Below, one piece after another: positions 23,001 to 37,500 of a stretch of DNA of 64,000 bases. The translations under genes were made by a program, and so were the position numbers. This DNA is from Panonychus citri (lineage: Eukaryota; Arthropoda; Arachnida; Trombidiformes; Tetranychidae), in contig NW_026515541.1 in the NCBI RefSeq assembly GCF_014898815.1, positions 434,001-498,000 on the forward strand, in the 5' to 3' direction. A model generated the notes under the pieces. That model saw nothing but the letters and a program-made list of their open reading frames with translations, had not been told where the DNA came from and did no database searches. Numbering within the stretch: the stretch's first letter is position 1; each line of letters opens with the position of its first letter.

Positions 23001-26000
23001 GTAGTTAATCAATTTGCTCACCGTCATGATGAATCTTCATCATTCTGATAAAAAAATATCACATTTATAAGAAACAACATAAAAAGATAAATATTAATAT
23101 TAATAAATGATTACTGATAATACCTTTTATCCAGGTAACTCATCAATTCTCATATGATTTTACCTGAAAATGATAATTGGTTCAGTTTATTTTGTTTTCA
23201 CCATCGTCTAAATATATAAAACAAGTCTCATGATTAACAATTTAGTAAATTGTTAGGTGGAGATGATGACAATCATCATGATAACCATGATGAAGGTGAA
23301 AACTTTCAAGACTCAATATCAACTTTAAACACTTGATAATCCTAAAAATCATCAGAATCATGATGAAATATCTCAGGTTAACTGAATCAATTCCCCATGT
23401 GAATTGTTAAGATTTTGTTTATTGATCAACTTAATTGAATCACGTCAATTTTTTATGATTTACTAGGATTTAAATTTACTTTTTCCTTTAGAGAATAGTT
23501 TTCTCAATAAATTGTTGTTGACCATTTAGATTGATCCTAAATCATTTGAATAAACTGATAAATTATCAAGAGAAATCAATATGAAATTTAATCCAATCAA
23601 TTTGAAGATCTAAGATCCGATGATTAATGTTAATTGTGTTGATAACAAATTGATTGTTTGCAACAAATTAAATTGGCTGGTTGATGTTGACTAACAGTTA
23701 TGATTAGTGTTTATTTAAGTTAATCACTTTTGGGATATTTTAATCAACATTTACATTTTCATATTATCTGTTATATCAATTGATTAGTTAATTTACGTTT
23801 GAACAATTTATTAATCCAGTTTGTTGCTTGTTTACATCAAATGTTCAATTTGATGTAGCAATTAAACAATTTCCGTTACAATTAGCAAACAATTTAAATG
23901 AGAGTTAATTATCAATGTCTATTAAATTGTCTCAATTAAAATATCAATTTTTCTAGTTTAATTTAATTGAAGTTATTGACAATTGATTTCTAGTAACTGT
24001 TAATCAGTTAATTGACTGTAAATTATTAAATCTCATTGATTTGAAATTAATGTGATCATTAATCATTCATAATCATCACCGAATTAATTAAATCTGATCA
24101 GACACTAAATCAGAAATGATTGAATGAAGATTATGATGAGAATCAAGTTAATCAATCAATAGTTTATAATGAACTGTTAAAGATCAAGGACAATTAAGAT
24201 TTATGAACATGATTAAGTTATGAAAAGACTATTCAAATTGAGATTAAATTTTCATGGATCAATAAAATTAGTTGATTAATCACTTGTATTAAAATCCTCT
24301 GATCATTCAACTCGGTGTAAATTTTAACAATCAATATTTTCAGTGTCTTGATTGTTAATATAATCGTTTCGATAACCAAATTTAATCGAAGTGTAATCAA
24401 CAATTAAGTTGAATAACAACATTTGACCTCTTCGAGTGGTCAAACCATTATTACAATCAAACTAATTGTGCAATTGGAAACCACATTGTAATTTAATCTT
24501 AAGCTGATTTATAACAATGAATACAAATGATGATGATGATTTATGAATGAAAATCGATAACAATCAAATGATTAATAGTAATTTAATTGTTGCGATTAAT
24601 TTAAATTGATAACATTTGAAAATCTTTGTTAAAACAAATTGTGAATTTGCCTGTTAATTTGATCACCAAAATTTTCATCACTAATTGTGATGATTAAAAG
24701 ATTAGCCATAATCTAGTTAAAAGTAATTAATCAAATTACTGACACTCTAATTTAATAATACTCTGCCAGCTTAATTGTGATAATCAACGTGACGATTAAT
24801 TTGATCGTTTTGATGGTTATGTATTAGATTGTTGAATTTAATTCCCACCGATTTGAAAACTTTAATCTGTTAATCAGTGAAATCTAATCAATCATCAAGC
24901 AAGAGAATATGTTTAAAATTTAATTCAATTTACAGTCTCTTAATTGTCACAAATTATCTTGATAATTTAAACTTGGAAAAAGGATTAAAGTTAATCAACA
25001 ATAGCGATTATAAGATATTCATGGTAGTTTAATTTGGAATCAGTCGAATGCAATTAATTAGTTAATTGCTAACACGTAAATGGAACCAAGTTTCATCACT
25101 CTCATTAATAGATTGATCAATCTAATTGTCTCCACGATTGATTGTTCAGTTGATTGTTTTTAAACGATATAAAACTATTTACCTTTACAATCAATCGTCA
25201 CACCAAAATATTGATTGGATTTCAATAGTTGCTATTACAATCAATCATCCAGCTTTAATTGTAATCTTAATTGTCAAGTAAAACTTTCCAATAATAAACC
25301 ATTTTTATAACTCCAGCAATTAATTTTTTTTTTCTTGTAATAATCAATAATTTCAACGATTTGAACTGACAAATGATCTGAACAATTAAATCCTTCATGA
25401 TTAATAATAAGTAACCTGGAATCGTTTTGAATTTTGGTTAATAATTTAATTGTTAATCATTATAATGATGATTTCTTACAACAATTAACTAAATCAACTA
25501 TAAATCTTTTATGATGACCATTGATTAATGATTAATTTTTTAATGGTCAAGTTAATTGTTATTGTTTATTCAAATTAGAAAGCCAAATGTAATATAAATC
25601 AACTATTAATGTTTACTTATTGAATTGAATAGCTCAACATCTAACAATTAATACCTTAATTCTGATATTATTGTAATGATTATCATTAAATGTTGGAAGA
25701 AAATTTAATTGCTATTATATTTAATCAAATCAATACTTTTAATAACTAACAATCAAATTTAAATTAAAAGTGTTTAAGTTAATTTGTTAATGATTTTCAC
25801 ACTAATCACTTTATGAGATTTCCTTATAACTATAATCTATTGTTAATATTAGATGTTAATGTGTAATTGATTAGCTTAATTACTGATTAATTAATAGTTA
25901 AATTGTTCAATACTTACCACACATAAACCTATGATTAACAATACTGATGAGACAACACAAAATCCGGACATAATAATCATAAGTATTGTGATTATAAGGA

Positions 26001-27078
26001 GACCTGAAACAATTAGTAAATTATTGGAGTCAATTTTAGTAACCATGATTAGCTTTGATTGTTACAATTAAATATTACCTGGAGTTTGAACAACCAGTTC
26101 AAAATGTAAGGCACTGATCATAACCACAATAGTATAAAGTATCTGTGAAAATGAAATCAAATAAACAATTAGCTTGATTGTTACTCGATAATTAAAGTAA
26201 TATTAGATAAGCGAAAAGCATAATTAACTTTACTAATAACATTATTTAACCTTTTATAACAATCCCAATGAATGATGATTACAATTAATTTGACTATCGT
26301 AATTAACCTAGACATTAATCATCACAATCTAACTGTTAATTTTACTGATAATTGGCTATAATAATCAACCTAATTACAACCTTCACTGTTAATCAAGAGT
26401 TAGATACAATCATTTGAGTCTTTTTAATCAAATCATTTGAGAATCAAATTTCGCTAAGTAATCAATTAACATTACCAATCATACAGCTCGAAACAGTAAA
26501 ATTTATTTATATTGTAATACCTTTGATTATTATGTTTGATTACCAACAATTGCATATTACAACAATTGATTCCTTTGCCTGTCAAAATAATCAAAGTAAA
26601 CTAATTACCGAAAGTCTGTCTTTAATCAATGACAATTGGACCTTAAGATAAGAAACAGAATCAATATAAACAAATAATATTAACATGACGATTCCAATGA
26701 AAATACAAATTATATTGTTTTCTCATCCAATTGATTATAAAAACTATCTGATTAAACTAAGAATTGGACAATTCTTAGCTTAATAGTAAATGTAAACAAA
26801 TGATCAAATCAATAAGAGAATCAGCTGATTTTTTAAGTCCCTGAAAATAAGAAATGAAACTTAAAATGATTTCGAGATTTTTAATTACCAGAGTTTCCAT
26901 ATTTGCATCATGATAATCACTAAGTGAGAGTAAGTTAATTGTCTTGATAACAATTATGATAATTTAGCGATGTCTCGATTGTCTTATTGTTGATGTCCAG
27001 GGAGGAGTGAAGATATTACTCCCTGGTAATTTAGCTAACTAAGAATAATCAATAAAAAGGAAAAGAATAATTTTTAAG

Positions 27079-27121
<43 letters not shown>

Positions 27122-30100
27122 TTCTCTCATTTTCTCTGTATGAAGAGATTCAGAGAAAAGAAAATTCTTGTTCTAGAGTTTCATCATGTTCCAACTGAAT
27201 TTCCAAATTCTTGAGAATTCATTGTAAACATTTCATCTCAAAAACCTTTGAATATTTATCATCTTTCAAGGGTTGAATAAGGTTTCAGATTTATCCACCG
27301 GTGGGAATAATATGGTCCAAATTCATTCATGAATAATCATTCAAGTATCATCATCACGATTCTCATGAAATTCAACTTTAGATCAATCAAAGTTACTATT
27401 AAACATTAATTTAAACTCAACATTTCAATAAATTCAATTCTGAGTCGAAAAAAAAAGTTCCAAATGCATTAAAAAGATTGAACCTTCAATCCCAATTAGA
27501 TTCTCCTTAATTGTTCACATATCTCTCTTAGATATCAATTAATTTGGGTCGACTGGAATTGATTTTACAAGTAGTTAATCAATTTGCTCACCGTCATGAT
27601 GAATCTTCATCATTCTGATAAAAAAATATCACATTTATAAGAATGAACATAAAAAGATAAATATTAATATTAATAAATGATTACTGATAATACCTTTTAT
27701 CCAGGTAACTCATCAATTCTCATGTGAGTTTACCTGAACATGATAATTGGTTCAGTTTATTTTGTTTTCACCATCGTCTAAATATATAAAACAAGTCTTA
27801 TGATTAACAATTTAGTAAATTGTTAGGTGGAGATGATGACAATCATCATGATAACCATGATGAAGGTGAAAACTTTCAAGACTCAATATCAACTTTAAAC
27901 ACTTGATAATCCTAAAAATCATCAGAATCATGATGAAATATCTCAGGTTAACTGAATCAATTCCCCATGTGAATTGTTAAGATTTTGTTTATTGATCAAC
28001 TTAATTGAATCACGTCAATTTTTATGATTTACTAGGTTTAAATTTACTTTTCCTTTAGAATAGTTTTCTCAATAAATTGTTGTTGACCATTTAGATTGAT
28101 CCTAAATCATTTGAATAAACTGATAAATTATCAAGAGAAATCAATATGAAATTTAATCCAATCAATTTGAAGATCTAAGATCCGATGATTAATGTTAATT
28201 GTGTTGATAACAAATTGATTGTTTGCAACAAATTAAATTGGCTGGTTGATGTTGACTAACAGTTATGATTAGTGTTTATTTAAGTTAATCACTTTTGGGA
28301 TATTTTAATCAACATTTACATTTTCATATTATCTGTTATATCAATTGATTAGTTAATTTACGTTTGAACAATTTATTAATCCAGTTTGTTGCTTGTTTAC
28401 ATCAAATGTTCAATTTGGTGTAGCAATTAAACAATTTCCGTTACAATTAGCAAACAATTTAAATGAGAGTTAATTATCAATGTCTATTAAATTGTCTCAA
28501 TTAAAATATCAATTTTTCTAGTTTAATTTAATTGAAGTTATTGACAATTGATTTCTAGTAACAGTTAATCAGTTAATTGACTGTAAATTATTAAATCTCA
28601 TTGATTTGAAATTAATGTGATCATTAATCATTCATAATCATCACCGAATTAATTAAATCTGATCAGACACTAAATCAGAAATGATTGAATGAAGATTATG
28701 ATGAGAATCAAGTTAATCAATCAATAGTTTATAATGAACTGTTAAAGATCAAGGACAATTAAGATTTATGAACATGATTAAGTTATGAAAAGACTATTCA
28801 AATTGAGATTAAATTTTCATGGATCAATAAAATTAGTTGATTAATCACTTGTATTAAAATCCTCTGATCATTCAACTCGGTGTAAATTTTAACAATCAAT
28901 ATTTTCAGTGTCTTGATTGTTAATATAATCGTTTCGATAACCAAATTTAATCGAAGTGTAATCAACAATTAAGTTGAATAACAACATTTGACCTCTTCGA
29001 GTGGTCAAACCATTATTACAATCAAACTAATTGTGCAATTGGAAACCACATTGTAATTTAATCTTAAGCAATTTATAATGAATACAAATGATGATGATGA
29101 TTTATGAATGAAAATCGATAACAATCAAATGATTAATAGTAATTTAATTGTTGCGATTAATTTAAATTGATAACATTTGAAAATCTTTGTTAAAACAGTG
29201 AATTTGCTCACCGAAATTTTCATCACTAATTGTGATGATTAAAAGATTAGCCATAATCTAGTTAAAAGTAATTAATCAAATTACTGACACTCTAATTTAA
29301 TAATACTCTGCCAGCTTAATTGTGATAATCAACGTGACGATTAATTTGATCGTTTTGATGGTTATGTAGATTGTTGAATTTAATTCCCACCGATTTAAAA
29401 ACTTTAATCTGTTAATCAGTGAAATCTAATCAATCATCAAGCAAGAGAATATGTTTAAAATTTAATTCAATTTACAGTCTCTTAATTGTCACAAATTATC
29501 TTGATAATTTAAACTTGGAAAAAGGATTAAAGTTAATCAACAATAGCGATTATAAGATATTCATGGTAGTTTAATTTGGAATCAGTCGAATGCAATTAAT
29601 TAGTTAATTGCTAACACGTAAATGGAACCAAGTTTCATCACTCTCATTAAAAGATTGATCAATCTAATTGTCTCCACGATTGATTGTTCAGTTGATTGTT
29701 TTTAAACGATATAAAACTATTTACCTTTACAATCAATCGTCACACCAAAATATTGATTGGATTTCAATAGTTGCTATTACAATCAATCATCCAGCTTTAA
29801 TTGTAATCTTAATTGTCAAGTAAAACTTTCCAATAATAAACCATTTTTATAACTCCAGCAATTAATTTTTTTTCTTGTAATAATCAATAATTTCAACGAG
29901 TTGAACTGACAAATGATCTGAACAATTAAATCCTTCATGATTAATAATAAGTAACCTGGAATCGTTTTGAATTTTGGTTAATAATTTAATTGTTAATCAT
30001 TATAATGATGATTTCTAACATTAACTTGACAATAAAACATAAACATTTAATTTAATTGCATAACTAAGACTTCAAGAAGTGAATTGATTAACCATCAGCA

Positions 30101-33078
30101 ATCAGATATTTCAAATGATTCCGTTAATTAATTACATTTGTCTCTATGATTATTATCGTTACGATTCATTAACAATTAAGCTTTTTTTTGTTTTCAATGA
30201 AACCTAATTAGTTATCATTAATTTCATTCATTTCGAGTTGTTTATTGATTTTAATTGTGTCATTCTGATTATTTAACTAATTGTAATATAAAAGCTCAAT
30301 AGAAATACAAAAAAAACTAATCAATAGATTGAGAAGCAAATTTATGTATTGAAAAGTAAATGATTTATATTTACATTACTAATTGTCGTTCTAATTGTAA
30401 AGAACTAGTAAATTGTTACAATCAATCATTTGAAAAGGTTCACAAATTAATGATCAACCAAAAGTAAATTGATATAATGATGAAAAGGATTAGTTATTAT
30501 GAAATTACTATAACAGTTTGAGATCTAATTTGATTTCACAATCAGTAAATTGTTATTGTTATTTTTTCTGATTATAAAACTTGAACTGACCCTTATAATT
30601 GAAAATTAAAGGTCAACAGTTAACTGATTAACTGATCAAACAAAAATGTTGAAAAATGTTGAATGAAAAATTGAATTACTGATGAAAAACCCATTGAAGT
30701 GCTTTCATAACAATCAAAATTAATTCATCTTCACATTGATAATACAATTTGACAATTGTAAACAATCAATGGGAATTAATATTAAGTAAACATGACGAGT
30801 AAATCATTTCATGATTGTTAGATAATATATTTGATGATAAAAGGTGAGGACAATCAGTAAATCATAAAATTACTTGATAAAAGCAAACTTAACACTCAAC
30901 ATTCAATCAATGGGATGACCAATGGTCAGTAAATGATGAGAACAAGAATAAAAAAAAAGTTCAATAACAAATGAGAATCAGATTAATAAATGTTGAATGA
31001 TAATCGCCTTGTGATGACAACATGATGATCATCATCATGATGAACATGAGACGAAAAAAATCTCATTCCAATGATGAAGATTCTGATCTCAGCTCATTTC
31101 TGGCAATTTCTCCCCTCATCCTTTTGAAAAGCTCAGCATCATCACCACCATCATGAAAATGATCATCATCCTGATGATCAACACCAGATAATTGATTTCT
31201 TAGTAATTGAATCTCTTTTTTTTCAGAATCTTCTTCCTTTTTTTGTAGCTTCATTAGATAATTTTAAAACTGTAATAATATCATGATGATGTTGATGATG
31301 ATGATGATGATCATGATCATGATGAGATAACTGAATACAAAATGCTGAATTCAACAGAAAAGGAAAGAAAAAGAAATCGAAAGGAAAAAAGTTCCAAATT
31401 GGAAAATATTCTCAGCACGTTGAGATATTTTCTGTGTATCCCAGGGTATTAACGATAAACATTAGTGAAGGATGAAAATCGTTGCCATGAAAAAATATCC
31501 GATTATGTATCAATTATTTAATCGTCTTAACAATTTGCTAATCATCGTCTGGATCTCAAGTGTCTCAACTAATTAGGATCGCAATTAAAATTGCTGGTAA
31601 ACAACAACTTAAACCTCAACCAGTTCAACGAGCTAATTGTTAATTCCCAGTCCTAAATATCATTTGGGTGTCATGATTATATCTTGTTTATTATTCACCT
31701 TGAACTGAATCAGTAAATCATGAGAAGTGATTAAAATATTATAATACAATCAAAATTTTCATTATTTGTATTGTTATATCAACATTTACATTTAAAATCC
31801 TTTGTCGTTGTGAAATTGGTTTGACTATTATCATGAAATAATGATGATTATGATGAAATGAAATTCATTGATTTGATTTCAAGTTGTTTATTATTTATAT
31901 TTTTCATGATAACTAAGTGTCTCATTTGTTTATCATGTTTGTGTTTCCGATTCAGTTTCAGTTTCCTTATCATGGTAACATTTTCATCTGATAGTTTCCT
32001 TATGATGATTATCATCATGGTGATAATCTAAGATATGAAGATGACAAAAATTCATGATCTAGTTTCAGTTATATAACATTTTTGTTTTTCTCCTTTCAGA
32101 TTCCTAATCGATTCAGTTATTATTATCATGGAATCAGTCTGGAAACAATTTGGCAAGTTTGGTGCAAAAAAATTTCCACCATGATAACAGATAATAACTT
32201 ATCATGGTTATCATGGATTTCAGTTTCAATCCAATTGAGATAAACAATTTAAACCATTGGAATAACAACTTTTTTCATCACAATAAAGGACTTGAGGAAA
32301 AAAATATCATTCGGATTTAACTTGGTTAACGTTTCATTGTTATCGTTGAATAAAATTCATGATAATCATCAGAATCAGAATCATCATCATCATCATGATA
32401 ATAGGAAGATAAATGGAAATGGATTCTAATAAAAAGGGTGAGAACTTTTTTTTCGTTAGCTCTGAACAATTCGAGACTTATTTTTCGTTCCAACGATTTT
32501 CATTCAACGAAAGTTGATCCAGCAAATTATGTTAATCATCATGAATGAATTTCTTGTATTATCTTGATTATCATCAACACTTTTCTGTCATAATTTATGG
32601 TTTAAACAATCTTGTGATCTAAATTGTTACTATTAATTTGATTTACCAATTGTAATTTGGTTAGGTTACAATTTGTTCATTCTAGATAAATGTTATTCAT
32701 TGTGATTAATATTTAAATTAGTTTGATTAATCTGTTGTTTTTTTTACACTCACAACAATTGAAAATTAAGTTAATGTTGATTATATTTATTGATTAACAC
32801 AATTTATTAATAGTCGTTAATATGAAAAGTTCAACATTCAAGTTAACAGTTAACAGTTTTCAAGATTAGTATTTAATCAAGTTCACTTTGATTTGATTCT
32901 CAATTGTGTTGATAGTTAGTAATAATTTTGATTTGAACGTAATTTAATTGTTACAATTATCTGATATTTAAATTGTCAATTTAAAAGTGAAATTAATTGT
33001 ACTTACCAAAGTATAAGAAGCAGTTAAAAAACTACCTTTCCTCAGGGAGAAACCACAACAAGATTTAATTAAAGCCAT
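20037..33078 (-). CDS. Small four-pass membrane protein with a 'CCGFSLRKG' N-terminus, six exons over 13 kb
   Basis: Exons (minus): 33007-33078, 21509-21572, 21349-21434, 20277-20375, 20144-20203, 20037-20084; all GT-AG, phases fit, giving 142 residues. The start 'MALIKSCCGFSLRKGSF' resembles the Cys-rich motif that opens a family of arthropod four-pass membrane proteins (I recall septate-junction and related proteins of this shape). Hydrophobic segments follow: 'LILYTIVVMISALHF', 'LLIITILMIIMSGFC...', 'WLIAITFVTLLDFIYTIL' and 'SLFVFFFILSIATCLL'. The C-terminus is short ('IGSVIPGRSS...'). Function unknown. Intron 1 is 11.4 kb and holds a 4.57-kb tandem duplication with a second copy of exons 2 and 3. 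GAT/ATC microsatellites lie near 31280-31330 and 33340-33380 in or before the intron. No homologue can be confirmed here. Confidence 0.72.
20903..25474. repeat. 4.57-kb tandem duplication, copy 1
   Basis: Begins cttacaacaattaactaaat and abuts copy 2 directly. Contains exons 3 and 2 of the membrane protein gene (21349-21434, 21509-21572), a CT microsatellite (22523-22545), a hairpin ccagggag...ctccctgg (about 22437) and otherwise non-coding AT-rich DNA. The second copy differs by scattered substitutions and short indels, about a percent or so by eye. Confidence 0.95.
22523..22545. repeat. CT dinucleotide microsatellite (copy 1)
   Basis: Pure TC/CT run in duplication copy 1; the matching run in copy 2 (27084-27119) is longer by about 13 bases. 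Confidence 0.9.
25918..26142 (-). other. Second copy of exons 2 and 3 of the membrane protein gene
   Basis: 25918-26003 and 26079-26142 repeat exons 3 and 2 with intact splice sites and open frames. Exon 2 starts in phase 0 and exon 3 ends in phase 0, so the pair is a 150-nt cassette (50 residues, roughly two membrane segments) that can be used instead of, or in addition to, the downstream copy without shifting the frame. Confidence 0.8.
27084..27119. repeat. CT dinucleotide microsatellite (copy 2)
   Basis: Expanded version of the tract at 22523-22545. Confidence 0.9.
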
Positions 33079-33356
33079 TTAATTAAATGAGTTTGTAACA
33101 ATTTAAATCAACAATTATAACGATGATGATAATGATTAACTGATTGTCATAAATGATAAACTGTCAAAAGTTTAAGGGATTACATTGAATCCTTAAAACT
33201 GAAAAGTTGAATAAGTTCAACTATTAGAAACACCAATTAACTAATCAAAATCTGAACCTTAATCATTATATTGAAATAAACTCATTCCAAGAATAACCAA
33301 AGTTATAATGATGAAAACTCAGTTCTGAATGAGTATTATCATTGATATGATGATGA

Positions 33357-33676
33357 TGATGATGATGATGATGAGCATCATGATGAAAAGGATCATCATC
33401 CCCATGAGTTTGCGTTGTTATCTCATCACTGAACTTTATTCAGGATTCAAGGTGTAAAGGTTATCAAAGGGAATACATTGTAATAAGATTTCCTTTGAAT
33501 TAATAAGTTGATGTTTTGATGATGATGATGATGAGCATCATGATGAAAAGGATCATCATCCCCATGAGTTTGCGTTGTTATCTCATCACTGAACTTTATT
33601 CAGGATTCAAGGTGTAAAGGTTATCAAAGGGAATACATTGTAATAAGATTTCCTTTGAATTAATAAGTTGATGTTT
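33357..33676. repeat. 160-bp tandem duplication next to a GAT microsatellite
   Basis: 33357-33516 and 33517-33676 are practically identical; gagcatcatgatgaaaagg occurs at 33373 and again at 33533. Each unit begins with a (GAT)n run. It lies upstream of the membrane protein gene's first exon. Confidence 0.92.
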
Positions 33677-34571
33677 TTTCTTGATTATTTATTGTTGTCA
33701 TCTAATTAGATTGAAGTAACAATCAATGACAAGAAAACACTTTGATCATGAGGGTGAACTCAACTCATTTCATGAAATGATAATATTTCACCGGCAGATA
33801 TTTTTTCATGGTAATTTTCATGGATATTAAAGTTTAATAGTCGACATCATTTATTTTTTTTGTTGTTACTTTTGGTCTTATATTTTTCTTATTTTTATCA
33901 TGAAATCTTGATAATATACTGAACTTATTCAACTTGAATTTCTCAATAAGAGATTAGTTATATTAATAGTTTTTTATTTTTAATTTTTGATACAAAGGTA
34001 ATGATATTTAAATGCTGTGAGTATCAAAGATTTGAATGTTTTCACTTTGTCAGCTATTTAAAACTATTGGTGATCATGATGAAGATGATGAAGATGATGG
34101 AAAGGTGGAGTTGATGATGATGCTCATGAGAAAATTTAAAACCAAGGCCCGGTTCTGATGGAATAGTTGAGATGATGATGATGATGATGATGATAATCCA
34201 ATGTAATGACCACACCTTTCTTGGATTTGGTGAATGAAAAAGTTATAAGATGAAAAGTAGATTTCAGAGATTGGGAATAAAAAGCAATAAATATAAATAT
34301 AGATGAGGAAGAAAATGTTTACAGGGAATGGAATTGGAAACTTGGGAGTAGAAATGTTTTCTTTTTTCTCCTCTTTTGTCAATATTGCTTGATAATAACA
34401 ATTTGATTGACTGGTTACTTTGTTGTCACCATCAATGATCATGATAAAGGTAAATTGTTATCGGAAAATTGCAGCTATTTGGATGATATTGTTTGAATTG
34501 GAGACTTTTTTTTGTGACATTGGGAATGAGGATCAAGTCGAAGATCAAGAAGAAGATTTTGAGAGTGAGTT
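33677..34571. other. Intergenic, GAT-rich, no gene seen
   Basis: 3' flank of the SLC17 gene and 5' flank of the membrane protein gene. A 122-residue minus-strand open stretch (34074-34442) is Ser-rich from GAT repeats and shows no domain. Confidence 0.5.
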
Positions 34572-37500
34572 TTAAAGACTAGATATTTGAGCGGAAAAGA
34601 TTGGATGAGAAATCTTCCTTCTAACTGGATGGATTGACGGGTTCATATATTGGCCTTTTTCTGTTAGATTTTCTTTCGATCGGCTTGGTGACATTCCCCA
34701 TGTTTGTGGTTCAGTTGTCGATAAAAATATAAATACTATTGCCGTGAAGGTCATAAAAGCTGCTGTTATGTAAAAGATTGTCGACCAACCCGCTTGAGTG
34801 TCCTGGTTAATAAAAAAGAAGAGAAAAAGATTAGTTTAGATTTTTGTTTCTAATTTAATTGTTATTTGAGTCTCGTTGGTAACAATTAACTTACCCCGTC
34901 TTTCAAAACGAAACCAACAATCATTGGAGCTATGAAACCTGTCGCTGAACCAATTGTATTTGTAATACCGAAAATGGTTCCCGATATATCAGGAGCTATT
35001 TCAGATACGATTGGCATATCGCCTCCGGCATTTCCACCAAAAGCAAACATGGATACGATTAAAAGGAGTTTGATAAATGAAGGGTCCAATGGGACTTTAG
35101 CAATAACTACAAGAGCTGCTGAAGGTACCAAGAGAGCTGGAAGAAAAATAAATCAAATTCAATCAGAATCAATGATAATCATGTTAAATTTGGATGATTG
35201 ATGTGAATGATTAACTTACCTATGGATTCACAAACTTTTCGAGTCCTGGTTCGAGAGAGGTAATTTCTTTTCATCAGAAATTTGGTAATTGGACCAGAAG
35301 ACAGTTGAGATACACAAAGAGCAATATAAAGTAGTCCATTAAGTGATCCATTCTCATTTAAATCCATTCCCAATTGACTCTCCATGTAAGCAGGAATCTT
35401 GGTGTTAACAATCATGTAACCGAATCCGGTTCCTGCTTTAGCTAAAGTAACAGCCCAAAGAACTGGTGAAGTAAGAACCGATTTCCAATCAACTTTAACC
35501 TGAGAGAGAGAGAGAAAAAAATACAATTATAATTATAATCCAACGAAAGAAAAATCAACAAAGTAGATTAACAATTAGAAAATAAATTGTTACCTTTGGA
35601 TCATCAATATGAGCATTAGCTTGTTCGAGGTAAAACTTTTCGTACTCGGAAATGTGCTTATTGGTACAAGGAGTTGGTGTAACAATAAAGTACCAAAGTA
35701 ATGGGATAATTAAGTTAATTGCTCCGGTGAAATAAAAGGCTAATGGCCATCCACCAATTAGTGTTTGCTTACAGAACCAAGCGGTAATTGGCATAATTGC
35801 TGCAGTACCTAAATTTGATCCAACGATCATCAAACAAATAGGAATTGAAATTTCCTCAGGCGAAAACCATTTACTGAATAGGACGTAAAGTGATGATAAC
35901 ATTGGTGCATGAGCGATTCCAATGATAACTCGGACAATTGAAATAGCCACTGGTCCATGATAACTTAATAAAGGTGTTAACAAGGTACAAACTGCAGCAA
36001 TTAGATGAGCAATTATATTTAAATGAACTACATTATAACGATCAGCAAGATAACCTAAAATTATTTGAAAACCAGCGAATCCATAATAATAAGATCCCAA
36101 AATAATTCCTTGAGCACCTTGACTCCAATCAAATGAAATCTAAACATTTAGAAAAAGGAGAAAATATTTAATTAGATTGTATTGATTAAGAGAAAAATTA
36201 ATGGATCAAAATCAAATTAATTTATGTTAATCAACTCGCTCTCCCTCTCGTTCATAATATTAAGCTTCTTTCATTAATTTTCTGCTTATTAGCTGGAAAT
36301 TAGGTGAAAAAAACAAAACAATTTCACATTATCATGTAAATAACTGAATTAATAATCATATTTATATGATAATTTTGTTTCGAATTGAGAAAATGTCTAT
36401 TAAATGTTGTGGAAAATTATTAATAAATCTACAATTGATTAGATTGTGTTGACTATTAACTAATGTATGTAACTGTTATCGATAAGTTAACACATAATCA
36501 CAATCTTTGTGAATTAATTGTTGATAAAGTACCGATTGAATTTCAAGTGTGAATCATAACTTATTATTTACGTAATTAGTAAATCACAAGTTTAAAAAGA
36601 AATACAATTAACAGACTTGTGATTATTTTCATTAATCAATAATCTGTCAAAAGGATTTGATTATCTTGCAACAGAAGCACTTGCTTTTTGTTGTTCAGTA
36701 CTTTCTGTTACAATTAAATCAATAATAACTATCGATGATTATGATTATCAAAAGATAGTTAATATTGAAGTTCTAAATGAAATATTGATTCAAATGTTTT
36801 CCCATAAATCACAATCTCATTTGAATTGATTAATAAATTGAAAGATAATGTGATGAATGAAAGTATATGAGTAAATCAACTCATTAGATTATTATAGTTG
36901 ATTGTTAATCATCATCTTTGATCCATGAATTAGTTGATAAGCCATGTAAGCAATTGGGAGATTCTTGATTTGTTGGTGTAGCCATCATGTTGGAAATTGA
37001 TCCCGTGTAGAAATTGATACTCAGATTAGTTCAACTGGATCGATTTTGATTGTTACTGATCATCAATATAAACCATAAGTTCAAATTTCATCAGATAATA
37101 TTGATATCGATTAACTTTGGATGTTTGATCGTACGAAAACAAAGTCGATCTCAATTGGATTAACTTAAGCACAAGAAGAGTAAAAAGTGATCAACCTTTA
37201 GTTTTAATCACTTTGTTTTTCTTTAATTCGATTCGATCTTCAATCTTGCATAGGAAATGTTGACAATTTAACACCAGAACAATCAAATTAACCATTAATT
37301 GTTTACGTATTATTTTGTTTTTCTGCGTCTCAAATGAAACCAGAGAATCAGGAGGAAAGTAAACAATCAACACCGTTGATTTCCGATCATTGTTCATCAT
37401 AAACATTCAGCTAATTCGAAAGAAATTTGTTGTCAATCAAACATCACAATTAACCATAGAAAACCTGATCATCACCATTAGATAATAGATGAGGTTATGA

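Larger units (their letters stand above)
25475..30016. repeat. 4.57-kb tandem duplication, copy 2
   Basis: Matches 20903-25474 over its whole length and ends at tataatgatgatttct. Differences include a longer CT tract (27084-27119), missing short words (e.g. the accaattcttagc area near 26767 and the tgttaatttga area near 29205) and single-base changes. Confidence 0.95.

Noticed and set aside
31063..31254. 63-residue minus-strand open frame, charged and His/Asp-rich, in intron 1 of the membrane protein gene
   Set aside because: Built largely on GAT/ATC repeats, no splice or domain support, so probably chance.
32101..33000. Search for tRNA, CRISPR or prokaryotic mobile elements here and elsewhere in the window
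   Set aside because: No tRNA B-box pattern, regularly spaced repeats or transposase/integrase coding sequence recognised by eye; the spliced genes show the DNA is eukaryotic.
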